DNA of 15,753 bases from Tardiphaga sp. (GTDB taxonomy: Bacteria; Pseudomonadota; Alphaproteobacteria; Rhizobiales; Xanthobacteraceae), in assembly GCA_014377915.1 (NCBI GenBank), contig JACMOT010000142.1, positions 1 to 15,753 of the forward strand, read 5' to 3'. Both the position numbers and the translations under genes were made by a program. The notes below the pieces were generated by a model, which was not told where the DNA came from, did no database searches, and saw only the letters and a program-made list of their open reading frames with translations. Every line of letters begins with the position of its first letter. The stretch's first letter is position 1. Below are positions 1-6,952 of the stretch, piece by piece.

Positions 1-9
1 AGCGCGGAC

Positions 10-20
10 GGGGGGGGGGG
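10..20. repeat. Homopolymeric G11 tract
   Basis: Eleven consecutive G residues lie about 140 bp upstream of the anti-sigma-factor start. Tracts of this length are prone to slippage, so the length may vary between cells or be a sequencing or assembly artefact. It lies outside any coding region that I can support. Confidence 0.8.
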
Positions 21-35
21 AATCGCGAGTGCAGA

Positions 36-91
36 ACCCCTCATCCGACCCGGACTTCGTCCGGGCCACCTTCTCCCACAAGGGGAGAAGG
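36..91. repeat. RIME-like double-palindrome intergenic repeat
   Basis: Two adjacent perfect hairpins are visible. CCCGGAC (49-55) pairs with GTCCGGG (59-65) around TTC, and CCTTCTCCC (69-77) pairs with GGGAGAAGG (83-91). The layout and the CCTTCTCCC/GGGAGAAGG arms resemble the Rhizobium-specific intergenic mosaic elements (RIME). The family assignment is from memory; the hairpins are seen directly. It lies between whatever is upstream and the anti-sigma-like gene, and may act as an mRNA-stabilising or attenuating structure. Confidence 0.6.
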
Positions 92-160
92 AAGAAGAAA
101 GCAGCGCCGGCCCGAAACGACCATGACCCACCCGGGACCACGCCGAAGACCGTACCCCAC

Positions 161-916
161 ATGCCCGTCACCGAAGACGAACTGCACGCTTTCGTCGACA
201 ACGAGTTGCCGGCCGAGCGTCGCGGCGATGTCGAGGCGTGGCTTGCGGCGCATCCCGACGGGGCGGCGCGGGTGCAGTCGTGGCGCAGCATGGCCGAACT
301 GCTGCATGCGCGTTACGATTCCGTCGCCGACGAAGTGGTACCGAAGCGGCTGGAGATCGAGCGGCTGACACATCAGTCGAGGTCGTGGATGCTTGGCGCC
401 GTGGCTGCCGCGCTGGTCGCGTTCATCGCAGGTGGCAGCGTCGGCTGGTTCGCGCATGGCGCCGCGGCGACGCCGTCGGCGTTCCAGCACTTTACGGTGG
501 ATGCGCTGGATGCGCATCGGCTCTATGTGGTCGAGGTCCGTCACCCCGTCGAGGTCGCAGGCAATGAGCGCGCCCATCTGCAGCAGTGGCTGTCAAAGCG
601 CGTCGGCTACGCCATCAAGGCTCCGGAACTCGACGGCACCGGGCTGAAACTGGTCGGCGGCCGGCTGCTGCCCGGCCCGGAAGCGCCCGCCGCGTTCTTC
701 ATGTATGAAAGTGGCTCTGGCGAGCGCTACACGCTGTACACCTCGCGCGCCACCACCGACACGACCCAGATGCGCTACGCCTCGCAGGACAAGGACGGCG
801 CGCTGTTCTGGGCCGACAAGGGCATTGGCTATGTGCTGTCCGGCCCGACCGACAAGGACCGCCTCAACCAGGTGGCGCGGCTGGTATATGATCAGACGGA
901 AAAGGTCGGGGGCTGA
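161..916 (+). CDS. Membrane anti-sigma factor-like protein (RsiW/COG5662 type)
   Basis: A 251-residue protein. Its N-terminal cytoplasmic part contains VTEDELHAFVDNELPAERR, typical of proteobacterial transmembrane anti-sigma regulators. One hydrophobic segment follows at about residues 76-98, then a periplasmic domain of about 150 residues. Such proteins sequester an ECF sigma factor at the membrane. The zinc-anti-sigma HxxxCxxC signature is not present: His9 is there but the cysteines are missing, as in many Cys-less members of this family. The frame stays open upstream to position 29, but that stretch crosses the intergenic repeat and looks non-coding, so ATG 161 just before the conserved region was chosen. 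The ribosome binding site is poor. A partner sigma gene, if any, would lie left of the window. The gene converges on the J-protein gene across a long hairpin. Confidence 0.8.
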   Translation: MPVTEDELHAFVDNELPAERRGDVEAWLAAHPDGAARVQSWRSMAELLHARYDSVADEVVPKRLEIERLTHQSRSWMLGAVAAALVAFIAGGSVGWFAHGAAATPSAFQHFTVDALDAHRLYVVEVRHPVEVAGNERAHLQQWLSKRVGYAIKAPELDGTGLKLVGGRLLPGPEAPAAFFMYESGSGERYTLYTSRATTDTTQMRYASQDKDGALFWADKGIGYVLSGPTDKDRLNQVARLVYDQTEKVGG

Positions 917-930
917 GTTTTCGTAGCGGG

Positions 931-1015
931 CGTAGGATGGGTTGAGTCCTTCGCGAAACCCATCACGCTTCGTCGGTAGGCGATGGGTTTCGCAAGAGGC
1001 TCAACCCATCCTACG
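931..1015. repeat. Long imperfect inverted repeat between convergent genes
   Basis: The outer arms are CGTAGGATGGGTTGAG (931-946) and its exact complement CTCAACCCATCCTACG (1000-1015). The inner arms are GCGAAACCCATC (953-964) and GATGGGTTTCGC (982-993). The whole can fold into one cruciform or hairpin of about 85 bp. It fills the gap between the anti-sigma-like gene and the stop codon of the J-protein gene (1018-1020), so it could stop transcription from both sides although it has no T-run. I recall similar GTAGGATGGGT...ACCCATCCTAC elements repeated in Bradyrhizobium genomes. Confidence 0.8.
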
Positions 1016-1017
1016 AC

Positions 1018-1974
1018 TCACCTTTCGAGATCACTCCGTGGATTATACGGTCGGTCGTCGCGCCATTTCTGCATCAGCGCTTCCAGCTCGGCATCGTGGC
1101 CATCGGGCAGCATGACGCGGGTGGTGAAGTAGAGATCGCCGGGCGTGCCGCCCGGCTTCGGCAGACCCTTTCCCTTGAGGCGGAAGATGCGACCGCTCGA
1201 GGTGTTCTTCGGAATCGACAGCTCGACCGCCCCCGACAGGGTCGGCGCGCGCACCTTGGCGCCCAGGACCGCCTCATAGAGCGTCACCGGCAGTTCCACG
1301 CGCAGATCGCTGCCGTCTATCTTGAAGAACGCATGCGGCGCGATGCTGACGGTGATCATCAGGTCGCCGGGCCGATGGCCGGGCGCGGTCTCGCCCTGCC
1401 CCTTGAGCCGGATCTGCTGGCCCGCGGTGACGCCGGCCGGGATCTTGACGTTCAATTCCTTGCCGGTCGACAGCCGCACCCGCTTCTCGGTGCCCTGAAC
1501 GGATTCTTCCAGTGTCACGGCCATGGTGACGGCGATATCGAGATCTGGCGCGGCCATGCCGCCGCCCTCGAAGCCAAAATTCTGCGGGCCGCGGGCCCCG
1601 CGCGGCCCGCCGCCGCCGGCGAACATGCTGTTGAGAATGTCCTCGAAGCCGCCGCCGCCAAAGCCCTGCTGCGCGCCGGGGCCGCCGCGGAAGGCGTTTT
1701 CGAAGCCGGGCTGCGACGGGGCGCGCCCGCTGGGAAAGCCCTGGAATTTCGGCTTGCCGTCGGCATCGATCTCGCCGCGGTCAAACGCCTTGCGCTTGTC
1801 CTCGTCGCCGATGATTTCATTGGCCGAATTCACTTCCGAAAACCGGTTGGCGGCCTTCGGATCGTCACGGTTATTGTCGGGATGATGCTTCTTGGCGAGC
1901 TTGCGGTAGGCACTCTTGATCGCCGCAGCGCTGGCGCCCCGCTGCACCCCCAAGACCTCATAGGGGTCGCGCAT
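1018..1974 (-). CDS. Class B J-protein (DnaJ C-terminal domain / CbpA-like)
   Basis: A 318-residue co-chaperone expected to stimulate DnaK ATPase and hand over clients. Residues 1 to about 65 form a J domain with the HPD tripeptide at 31-33 and the start DPYEVLGV. A Gly/Phe-rich linker (about residues 80-140, rich in GGGGF-type runs) follows, then the two beta-sandwich client-binding domains (about 145-300). The CxxCxGxG zinc-finger repeats of true DnaJ are absent, so this is class B (CbpA/DjlA-like) and not the housekeeping DnaJ. The start is supported by AAGGAG nine bases upstream of ATG 1974. It lies 115 bp downstream of the lipoprotein gene on the same strand and could be read with it. 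No RpoH-type heat-shock promoter was evident. Confidence 0.93.
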   Translation of the reverse strand: MRDPYEVLGVQRGASAAAIKSAYRKLAKKHHPDNNRDDPKAANRFSEVNSANEIIGDEDKRKAFDRGEIDADGKPKFQGFPSGRAPSQPGFENAFRGGPGAQQGFGGGGFEDILNSMFAGGGGPRGARGPQNFGFEGGGMAAPDLDIAVTMAVTLEESVQGTEKRVRLSTGKELNVKIPAGVTAGQQIRLKGQGETAPGHRPGDLMITVSIAPHAFFKIDGSDLRVELPVTLYEAVLGAKVRAPTLSGAVELSIPKNTSSGRIFRLKGKGLPKPGGTPGDLYFTTRVMLPDGHDAELEALMQKWRDDRPYNPRSDLER

Positions 1975-2007
1975 CCGTCTTCTCTCCTTCAGACAAAACT
2001 ACGAAAT

Positions 2008-2023
2008 GCGGGCACTGGCCCGC
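2008..2023 (-). terminator. Short GC hairpin, possible weak terminator or attenuator
   Basis: GCGGGC (2008-2013) pairs with GCCCGC (2018-2023) around a 4-base loop. On the minus strand it is followed by ATTTCG and then TTTTG, which is only a weak T-tract. It sits between the lipoprotein gene and the J-protein gene and could reduce read-through. Confidence 0.35.
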
Positions 2024-2089
2024 TTGACCTTCATCTGGGGTCTTCGTGTCATTTTTGCAACGAGAAACGCAAGCCTGATCTCGGCCAAA

Positions 2090-2620
2090 TCAGCCGCGGC
2101 GCCAAGGTTTCAGCGTGTGGACATCCCAGCGACCGTGTTCGGCGCGGCAGGCGGCGCCCTGTAGCCAGCTTTCCGAGGTGCCGTTGACGTAGCTGGCAAG
2201 GAAATCCCGACAGGTCCGGCCATCCGCCGTATAGGAGGACGACAGTGGCGTCACCGAGCCGCGTGCGCCGGTGGTCGGATTTTCCCACGGCTGGCTGGAA
2301 TCCTTGCCGCCCTTGGTCAACACATCGGATGCCGCGGTGCGGGCCAGCACCAGATCGGCCTCCGTCGGTTCGTAGGTGACGGCCTGGCTGGCCACGGCGA
2401 TCGAGCCGGTGACGTCGCCACCTTCCATCCGGGCAAAGGCCGATTCGTTTCGACTGAGGCTGCAGCCACCGAGCCCGGCCCCCGCGCCGCCGCCGATCAG
2501 AATAGCTGTAAGCGCGGTGCCAAGCCGGCAGATCGCCGGTAGGCCATTGCGTTGCCGTGTCCTATATAGGGCTGGCCTATGCAGGATGTTCAGCAGGTTC
2601 TGGGCACTTGGCCAACGCAA
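2090..2620 (-). CDS. RT0821/Lpp0805-family surface lipoprotein
   Basis: A protein of up to 176 residues. After a 32-residue basic lead comes a hydrophobic stretch ending in LGGC (residues 50-53), a plausible lipobox with Cys53 as lipidation site. The mature part carries a DVTGSI motif and a C-terminal core with GRTCRDF and a second Cys, as I recall from the RT0821/Lpp0805 17-kDa surface-antigen-like family. Its function is unknown; outer-membrane or periplasmic location is inferred. No ATG or GTG lies in frame ahead of the signal sequence. The only usual start is TTG 2620, which has GGAG six bases upstream. The long N-region before the signal is atypical, so translation could begin further in at a rare codon. 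It is divergent from pdxH. Confidence 0.75.
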   Translation of the reverse strand: MRWPSAQNLLNILHRPALYRTRQRNGLPAICRLGTALTAILIGGGAGAGLGGCSLSRNESAFARMEGGDVTGSIAVASQAVTYEPTEADLVLARTAASDVLTKGGKDSSQPWENPTTGARGSVTPLSSSYTADGRTCRDFLASYVNGTSESWLQGAACRAEHGRWDVHTLKPWRRG

Positions 2621-2637
2621 ACGGAACTCCGGACATG
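2618..2637. promoter_or_regulatory. Fourteen-base divergent start region (lipoprotein / pdxH)
   Basis: Only 14 bp (2621-2634) lie between TTG 2620 (-) and ATG 2635 (+). The block GGAACTCC at 2623-2630 supplies GGA for pdxH (nine bases before its ATG) and, on the other strand, GGAG for the lipoprotein gene (six bases before its TTG). If both starts are right, each gene's promoter must lie inside the other's coding sequence. Confidence 0.5.
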
Positions 2638-3300
2638 ACCGACACGACCACCCCCATCAAAGACCCAACTCCGTTAACGTCCGGTGATTTTACGGCGGCC
2701 TTCGAGCCTTTTGCGCTGTTTGCCGAATGGTTTGCCGAGGCGCAGGCTTCCGAGCCGAACGATCCCAACGCGATGGCGCTGGCCACCGTCGATGCCGACG
2801 GCCTGCCCGATGTGCGGATGGTGCTGATGAAGGGCTTTGATGCCGACGGCTTTGTCTTCTACAGCCACACCGCCAGCCAGAAGGGCCAGGAACTCGCCGG
2901 CAATCCCAAGGCGGCTTTGCTGTTTCACTGGAAGTCGCTGCGCCGCCAGGTGCGGGTTCGCGGGCCGGTCACTCCCGTCACCGAGGCCGAGGCCGACGCC
3001 TATTTTGCCTCGCGGCCGAAGCAGGCGCAGATCGGCGCATGGGCCAGCAAGCAGTCGCAGCCGCTGGAGAGCCGCTTTGCCTTCGAGCAGGCGATCGCCA
3101 GGGAGGCCGCCAAGCACATCCTCGGTGCCGTGCCGCGGCCGCCAGGCTGGACCGGCTTCCGCATCACGCCGCGGCGTTTCGAATTCTGGCATGACCGCCC
3201 GTTCCGGCTGCACGACCGCATCGAATTCCGCCGCGACCAGGCGGGCGCGGAAGCTGCGTCGCCCGACACTTCCTGGACCAAGGTGAGGCTCTACCCGTGA
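2635..3300 (+). CDS. pdxH: Pyridoxamine 5'-phosphate oxidase
   Basis: A 221-residue FMN enzyme that oxidises pyridoxamine- or pyridoxine-5'-phosphate to pyridoxal phosphate, the last step of B6 synthesis and salvage. Family hallmarks visible are RMVLMK (61-66), [12 protein letters not shown] (73-84), [14 protein letters not shown] (97-110), [15 protein letters not shown] (181-195) and the C-terminal VRLYP. Length is close to the usual 210-220. The frame is open further upstream to 2557, but the conserved protein begins near ATG 2635 and the extension overlaps the divergent lipoprotein gene. The next gene overlaps its stop by 4 bp (GTGA), so the two are probably translationally coupled. Confidence 0.96.
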   Translation: MTDTTTPIKDPTPLTSGDFTAAFEPFALFAEWFAEAQASEPNDPNAMALATVDADGLPDVRMVLMKGFDADGFVFYSHTASQKGQELAGNPKAALLFHWKSLRRQVRVRGPVTPVTEAEADAYFASRPKQAQIGAWASKQSQPLESRFAFEQAIAREAAKHILGAVPRPPGWTGFRITPRRFEFWHDRPFRLHDRIEFRRDQAGAEAASPDTSWTKVRLYP

Positions 3301-4085
3301 GTCGACCCAACAAGACGAGACCTGCTGGCATGCCGACCACCGACTCCAACGCGCCGCGGCGTACCTTGCTGCTGACCGGCGCCAGCCGCGGCATCGGCCA
3401 CGCCACCGTGATGCGGTTTTCCAGTGCCGGCTGGCGGGTGCTGACCTGCTCGCGGCATCCGTTCCCGGAGGTCTGCCCGTGGGACGCCGGTCCCGAAGAC
3501 CATATCCAGGTCGACCTCGCCGACCACGACGACACCACCCGCGCCATCGCCGAGATCAAGGAACGTCTCGACGGCGGCTTGCTGCATGCGCTGGTCAACA
3601 ATGCCGCGATCTCGCCGAAGGCCGAAGGCGGCAAGCGGATGGGCTCGATCGATACCGACGTCGACGCCTGGAGCCATGTGTTCCGGGACAATTTCTTCGC
3701 GCCGATCATGATGGCGCGCGGGCTGATCAAGGAACTGACCGCGGCCAAGGGCTCGGTGGTCAATGTCACCTCGATCGCCGGCTCCCGCGTGCATCCATTC
3801 GCCGGCGCCGCTTATGCGACGTCGAAAGCGGCGCTGGCGTCGCTGACCCGCGAGATGGCGTCGGATTTCGGCCGCCTCGGCGTGCGCGTCAACGCCATCG
3901 CGCCGGGCGAGATCGACACCTCGATCCTGTCGCCCGGCACCGACAAGATCGTCGCCGAGCAGATCCCTCTGAACCGTCTCGGCACCCCCGACGAAGTCGC
4001 CAAGATTATCTATGTGCTGTGCAGCGAGACCAGTTCATATGTGAACGGCGCCGAGATCCACATCAATGGCGGCCAGCACGTCTAG
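3297..4085 (+). CDS. SDR-family NAD(P)-dependent oxidoreductase
   Basis: A 262-residue short-chain dehydrogenase/reductase. The Rossmann cofactor motif TGASRGIG is at residues 27-34, NNAA at 101-104, the probable catalytic Ser159 in NVTSIAG, and YATSK (Tyr173, Lys177). The C-terminus has [10 protein letters not shown] and the usual INGGQ ending. The substrate cannot be read from sequence. GTG 3297 overlaps the pdxH stop; ATG 3330 (residue 12) is an alternative start nearer the conserved fold. Coupling to pdxH suggests co-expression, but a link to B6 metabolism is only an inference. The Ser-Tyr spacing is one residue longer than in FabG, which is tolerated in the family. Confidence 0.93.
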   Translation: MSRPNKTRPAGMPTTDSNAPRRTLLLTGASRGIGHATVMRFSSAGWRVLTCSRHPFPEVCPWDAGPEDHIQVDLADHDDTTRAIAEIKERLDGGLLHALVNNAAISPKAEGGKRMGSIDTDVDAWSHVFRDNFFAPIMMARGLIKELTAAKGSVVNVTSIAGSRVHPFAGAAYATSKAALASLTREMASDFGRLGVRVNAIAPGEIDTSILSPGTDKIVAEQIPLNRLGTPDEVAKIIYVLCSETSSYVNGAEIHINGGQHV

Positions 4086-4238
4086 CACGCCCGTCGCGGG
4101 GCGACGCTGTGCGAACCGCGCGTGGATCTCAGCCGCGGCGACTGGGTGACGGGAAGCCGGGGATCGCCAAATCGGGTCGGGGTTCCGAGTCTGCCTTTCA
4201 GCCGGCTTCGCCGTCTGATCGCATTCCTGCGTTCCCGC

Positions 4239-4433
4239 TCAATCCGCGCGCAACCGCCGCGGCAGCGCGGCGTCAAGCGTGGAGCAGTCCGTCTCGGATT
4301 CGCCGTCGGCCAACGCCGCGCCGCAATGAAGGCAGGCCCGGGCCGACATCGCGCCCGCCCTGCCGTTGCGCAGCTGCTGATAGAGCAGGAAGTCGACGAC
4401 GTTGCGTCCCGTGGTATCGATATTGTCAGTCAT
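4239..4433 (-). CDS. Small zinc-knuckle-like protein, conserved hypothetical
   Basis: A 64-residue protein starting MTDNIDTTGRNVVDFLLYQQ. An N-terminal helix-like part leads to ACLHCGAALADGESETDC, giving Cys34, Cys37 and Cys50 plus His36, a possible metal-binding knuckle. I recall similar small proteins with a CRHCGAAL...DC core in Bradyrhizobium; no function is known to me. The start is well supported: GAGG lies six bases before ATG 4433. Another frame-compatible start at 4535 lacks such support. It runs convergently with the SDR gene and lies downstream of the corA-like gene on the same strand, with 185 bp of AT-richer DNA between. Confidence 0.75.
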   Translation of the reverse strand: MTDNIDTTGRNVVDFLLYQQLRNGRAGAMSARACLHCGAALADGESETDCSTLDAALPRRLRAD

Positions 4434-4557
4434 GGCTATCCTCATCGCTTGCGCGACCTTTATGACAGCAAATCCTTCGCTCAACCGTTCAGCGAAAAGC
4501 TCAAATTTTACCGTTAGAATTGTTGCTACGGACACATGACCGCCGGTAGTCGCAGTA

Positions 4558-4571
4558 TAGTTGATTAACTA
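4558..4571. promoter_or_regulatory. Operator-like palindrome upstream of the small Cys protein gene
   Basis: TAGTTGATTAACTA has 5-bp arms (TAGTT/AACTA) around GATT. It lies about 125 bp upstream of ATG 4433 in the AT-rich stretch that should hold this gene's promoter. No convincing -35/-10 pair was found. Confidence 0.3.
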
Positions 4572-4618
4572 CGCAATTCGTCGCGGTAAATATCTGCGCG
4601 CGCAACCTCTGATTCTAA

Positions 4619-5599
4619 CTACAGCCACTTCTTCCACTTGAAGAACAAATACGGTAGCGCCGCGGCGAACAGCATCATGATCAGGGCCATCGGATAACCG
4701 TGTTCCCATTGCAATTCCGGCATGATACGAAAATTCATGCCGTAGACCGAGGCGATCAGGGTCGGTGGCATCAACACCACCGCCATCACCGAGAACAGCT
4801 TGATGATGTTGTTCTGCTCGAGATTGACAACGCCGAGCATGGCGTCGAGCACGAAGGTGATCTTGTTCGACAGATACGAGGCGTGGTCGGTCAGCGACGA
4901 CACGTCGCGCTGCATGGTTTTCAGCTGCGCGCGCATCTCTTTCGACCATTTGACGCCGTCGGCTTCCGCGGTGACGAAGGTGACGACGCGGCCGATCGAG
5001 ACCAGGCTCTCGCGCACCTTGGAGGTCAGGTCACCCTTGCGGCCGATCACGATCAGGATTTCCGAATAGCGCTTGGCATGACCGGTGCGCATCGACTCGT
5101 CAGGCTCGAAGATGTCGTGGCTGACCTGGTCGACGTCGGCACCGGCGCGCTCCAGAATGTCAGCGCAGCGGTCGATCACCGCGTCGAGCAGTTCCAGCAG
5201 CACCGTCTCGCCATTGGCGCCGGGCGGAATGCCGCGCGCCAGTTTGCTCTCCACCAGCGCGAACGGTTTGGGCGCGTCATAGCGCACCGTGACCAGGCGA
5301 TGACCGGACAGGATGAAAGTCACCGGCGTGATCCGCGGCGAGTCGGTATCGGCCGCGCACATCAAAGTCGCCGTCATGTAGCGGGCGCCGTTCTCGATAT
5401 AGAGGCGGCTCGAAATCTCGATCTCCTGCATCTCCTCACGCGTCGGAACCGCGATACCGACCAGTCGCTCGACAGCCTGGTCCTCGCCCGGCGACGGCTT
5501 CATCAGGTCGATCCACACCGCATCCTCGGGCAACACGGCGAGGTCGGTGGGTTCGGACTTCGTCAGGGTGGTTTCCAGGGGCGTGAAGACAGCGAGCAT
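4619..5599 (-). CDS. corA: CorA-family divalent cation transporter
   Basis: A 326-residue inner-membrane channel-type transporter for Mg2+ (or Co2+/Ni2+ or Zn2+), expected to act as a pentamer. Residues 1 to about 260 form the cytoplasmic funnel with long helices. Two C-terminal transmembrane segments follow (about 266-286 and 302-321). The diagnostic GMN at 287-289 (YGMNF) lies at the end of the first, and the protein ends in the basic KWKKWL. Length is normal. GGAG lies five bases before ATG 5599. No Mg-sensing leader was recognised in the upstream region. The ion cannot be decided from sequence; efflux-type (ZntB) members share the fold. Confidence 0.93.
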   Translation of the reverse strand: MLAVFTPLETTLTKSEPTDLAVLPEDAVWIDLMKPSPGEDQAVERLVGIAVPTREEMQEIEISSRLYIENGARYMTATLMCAADTDSPRITPVTFILSGHRLVTVRYDAPKPFALVESKLARGIPPGANGETVLLELLDAVIDRCADILERAGADVDQVSHDIFEPDESMRTGHAKRYSEILIVIGRKGDLTSKVRESLVSIGRVVTFVTAEADGVKWSKEMRAQLKTMQRDVSSLTDHASYLSNKITFVLDAMLGVVNLEQNNIIKLFSVMAVVLMPPTLIASVYGMNFRIMPELQWEHGYPMALIMMLFAAALPYLFFKWKKWL

Positions 5600-6000
5600 G
5601 GCAACTCCGGGAATGAACAGGGCGCAAGCAGCGTGGCGCGAATCGGATGGGATGGCCGACCCTGGCCGAAGCCGACGTAGCGGTCATGACAGCCTTATCG
5701 CAGCCCGCCAACCCCTGCCCGGTCGGCCCGGCGTCACGGCGCTGTGACTTTTCCCGCAGCCGGATAACCGCCCACGGGATCGCCGCCCAGGGGATGCGGG
5801 TCGCGCGCCTGGGTTTTGATCCAGGCACGGCCAACCCTGCGACAATTTGGACACAGAGTGACCGCTTCCGGCTGTTGACAGCATGTAAGCGCTGGAAATC
5901 CAACCCGTTTCGGAGATACTTCTTTTCAGCGGGATCGTGTCGGCGCGGCGTCCGCAACGCGACAGCGAGTTCAAGCGCCGGCCTGTACTGGAATTATTGA
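5600..6000. other. 401-bp intergenic region, divergent corA / L,D-transpeptidase
   Basis: No gene is supported here. It should hold the corA promoter (minus strand) and that of the first L,D-transpeptidase (plus strand). It contains a hairpin GCCTGG (5807-5812) / CCAGGC (5821-5826), a GCGACAATT motif at 5839 and the shared block at 5888-5898. An open frame through the region (5647-6000, +) has no recognisable protein character. Confidence 0.6.
5839..5920 (+). promoter_or_regulatory. Putative promoter and upstream element of first L,D-transpeptidase
   Basis: GCGACAATT at 5839-5847 is followed by CACAG (5852-5856), then AGCGCTGGAAA at 5888-5898 and a -10-like GATACT at 5915-5920. The same blocks occur upstream of the paralogue at 6806-6886 with the same 49-bp offset between the first two. 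Conservation between paralogues, not fit to a known sigma consensus, is the evidence. Confidence 0.45.
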
Positions 6001-6681
6001 ATGTCGTCTTTCACGGTAAAAATAGGTTTGTTGGCCGTTGCGGGCCTGATGCTGTCGGGCTGCATGCAGGCTACCACCTATGAGGTCTCGTCGGACAAGA
6101 TGATGAAGCCGCGCGACAAGGAACTGCTCGCCAAGGTCTCCTATGCGAAGACCCCCGTCGCAGAGCCGTTCCGCCGCGCCATCGTCGATTATCACCGCAA
6201 GGAACTGCCGGGGTCCATCGTTGTCGATTCCGACAATCACTATCTGTATTACGTTCAGGATGGCGGCAAGGCGATCCGCTACGGTATCACCGTCGGCGAA
6301 GACGCGATGGCATTTTCCGGCGTCGCCAAGGTTGGCATGATGGCGGAATGGCCGGCCTGGCATCCGACTCCGGGCGAAATCTCGCGCCTGGGCGTGCCGA
6401 CCTTCGTGGCGCCCGGCCCCGACAATCCGATGGGGTCGCGCGCGATGTATCTGTATTCCGGTGGCAAGGACACCCTGTTCCGGATCCATGGCACCAACCA
6501 GCCGGAATATATCGGCGCCTCGATCTCTTCGGGCTGCATCCGCATGACCAATGAGGACGTCATCGACCTCTATGGCCGCGTCAAGATGGGGGCCATCGTC
6601 GTCGTGCTGGAGCCCAAGCAGGGCGACTCGCCGGTCAATTCCAAACTGGCGCTGCAAGGCGCCGGCGGGACGCCATTCTGA
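6001..6681 (+). CDS. L,D-transpeptidase (YkuD) lipoprotein, copy 1
   Basis: A 226-residue envelope enzyme. The signal peptide ends in the lipobox LSGC, giving lipidated Cys21. The YkuD catalytic domain follows, with His163 (HGTNQPEYIG) and SSGCIRM with the nucleophile Cys179 and Arg181. Enzymes of this fold form 3-3 cross-links in peptidoglycan or attach proteins such as Braun-type lipoprotein, using an L,D acyl-transfer to the active-site Cys; which of these applies here is not visible. Length is short, being a lipid anchor plus a single catalytic domain without LysM. A close paralogue follows in tandem. A strong intrinsic terminator lies 21 bp after the stop, so it is its own transcription unit. 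Confidence 0.94.
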   Translation: MSSFTVKIGLLAVAGLMLSGCMQATTYEVSSDKMMKPRDKELLAKVSYAKTPVAEPFRRAIVDYHRKELPGSIVVDSDNHYLYYVQDGGKAIRYGITVGEDAMAFSGVAKVGMMAEWPAWHPTPGEISRLGVPTFVAPGPDNPMGSRAMYLYSGGKDTLFRIHGTNQPEYIGASISSGCIRMTNEDVIDLYGRVKMGAIVVVLEPKQGDSPVNSKLALQGAGGTPF

Positions 6682-6702
6682 GCGATGCGACTCAACGATC
6701 TG

Positions 6703-6731
6703 AAAGCGCCGGCTGTGCCGGCGCTTTTTTT
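6703..6731 (+). terminator. Intrinsic terminator of L,D-transpeptidase copy 1
   Basis: AGCGCCGGC (6705-6713) pairs perfectly with GCCGGCGCT (6717-6725) around TGT, extended by two A-T pairs, followed by a run of seven T to 6731. Confidence 0.93.
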
Positions 6732-6805
6732 ATGCGCGAACTGCGCCATCGGACGCAGCCTTACGAAAAATTCTGACGCATAACGCCGCGCCTCCGCACC
6801 AGATT

Positions 6806-6886
6806 GCGACAATTCCGCCACAGCTGGTGCACCGCATCGCAGCAAGGACGCGGAAGTGCTGGAAAAAATGCGGCGTCGTCGATAAT
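6806..6886 (+). promoter_or_regulatory. Putative promoter and upstream element of second L,D-transpeptidase
   Basis: GCGACAATT (6806-6814) and CACAG (6819-6823) are followed by AGTGCTGGAAA (6855-6865) and -10-like GATAAT (6881-6886). Block order and spacing match the region upstream of copy 1. The start codon lies about 70 bp beyond the -10-like hexamer. Confidence 0.45.
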
Positions 6887-6952
6887 CATCATCAAGGTAT
6901 TTGCAGCTTTTACAGCGCAACCTTGGTGCTGGCCGGTCATTGGAACACTGAA

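Noticed and set aside
1096..2187. A 363-codon plus-strand frame across the J-protein gene
   Set aside because: The J domain, G/F linker and client-binding domains on the minus strand explain the region; the antisense frame is a composition effect.
4086..4238. Possible terminator CGCCC/GGGCG just after the SDR gene
   Set aside because: The stem is only 5 bp with no T-run; nothing else in this 150-bp gap could be supported.
4700..5680. A 326-codon plus-strand frame opposite corA
   Set aside because: CorA on the minus strand has GMN and two membrane helices; the antisense product is His/Arg/Gln-rich without domain character.
5600..5850. Mg-responsive leader or riboswitch ahead of corA
   Set aside because: Only one modest hairpin (5807-5826) was found and none of the known Mg riboswitch features; it also lies far from the corA start.
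5875..5880. Consensus -35 hexamer TTGACA upstream of the first L,D-transpeptidase
   Set aside because: No -10 hexamer at 16-18 bp, and the hexamer is not kept at the equivalent place upstream of the paralogue.
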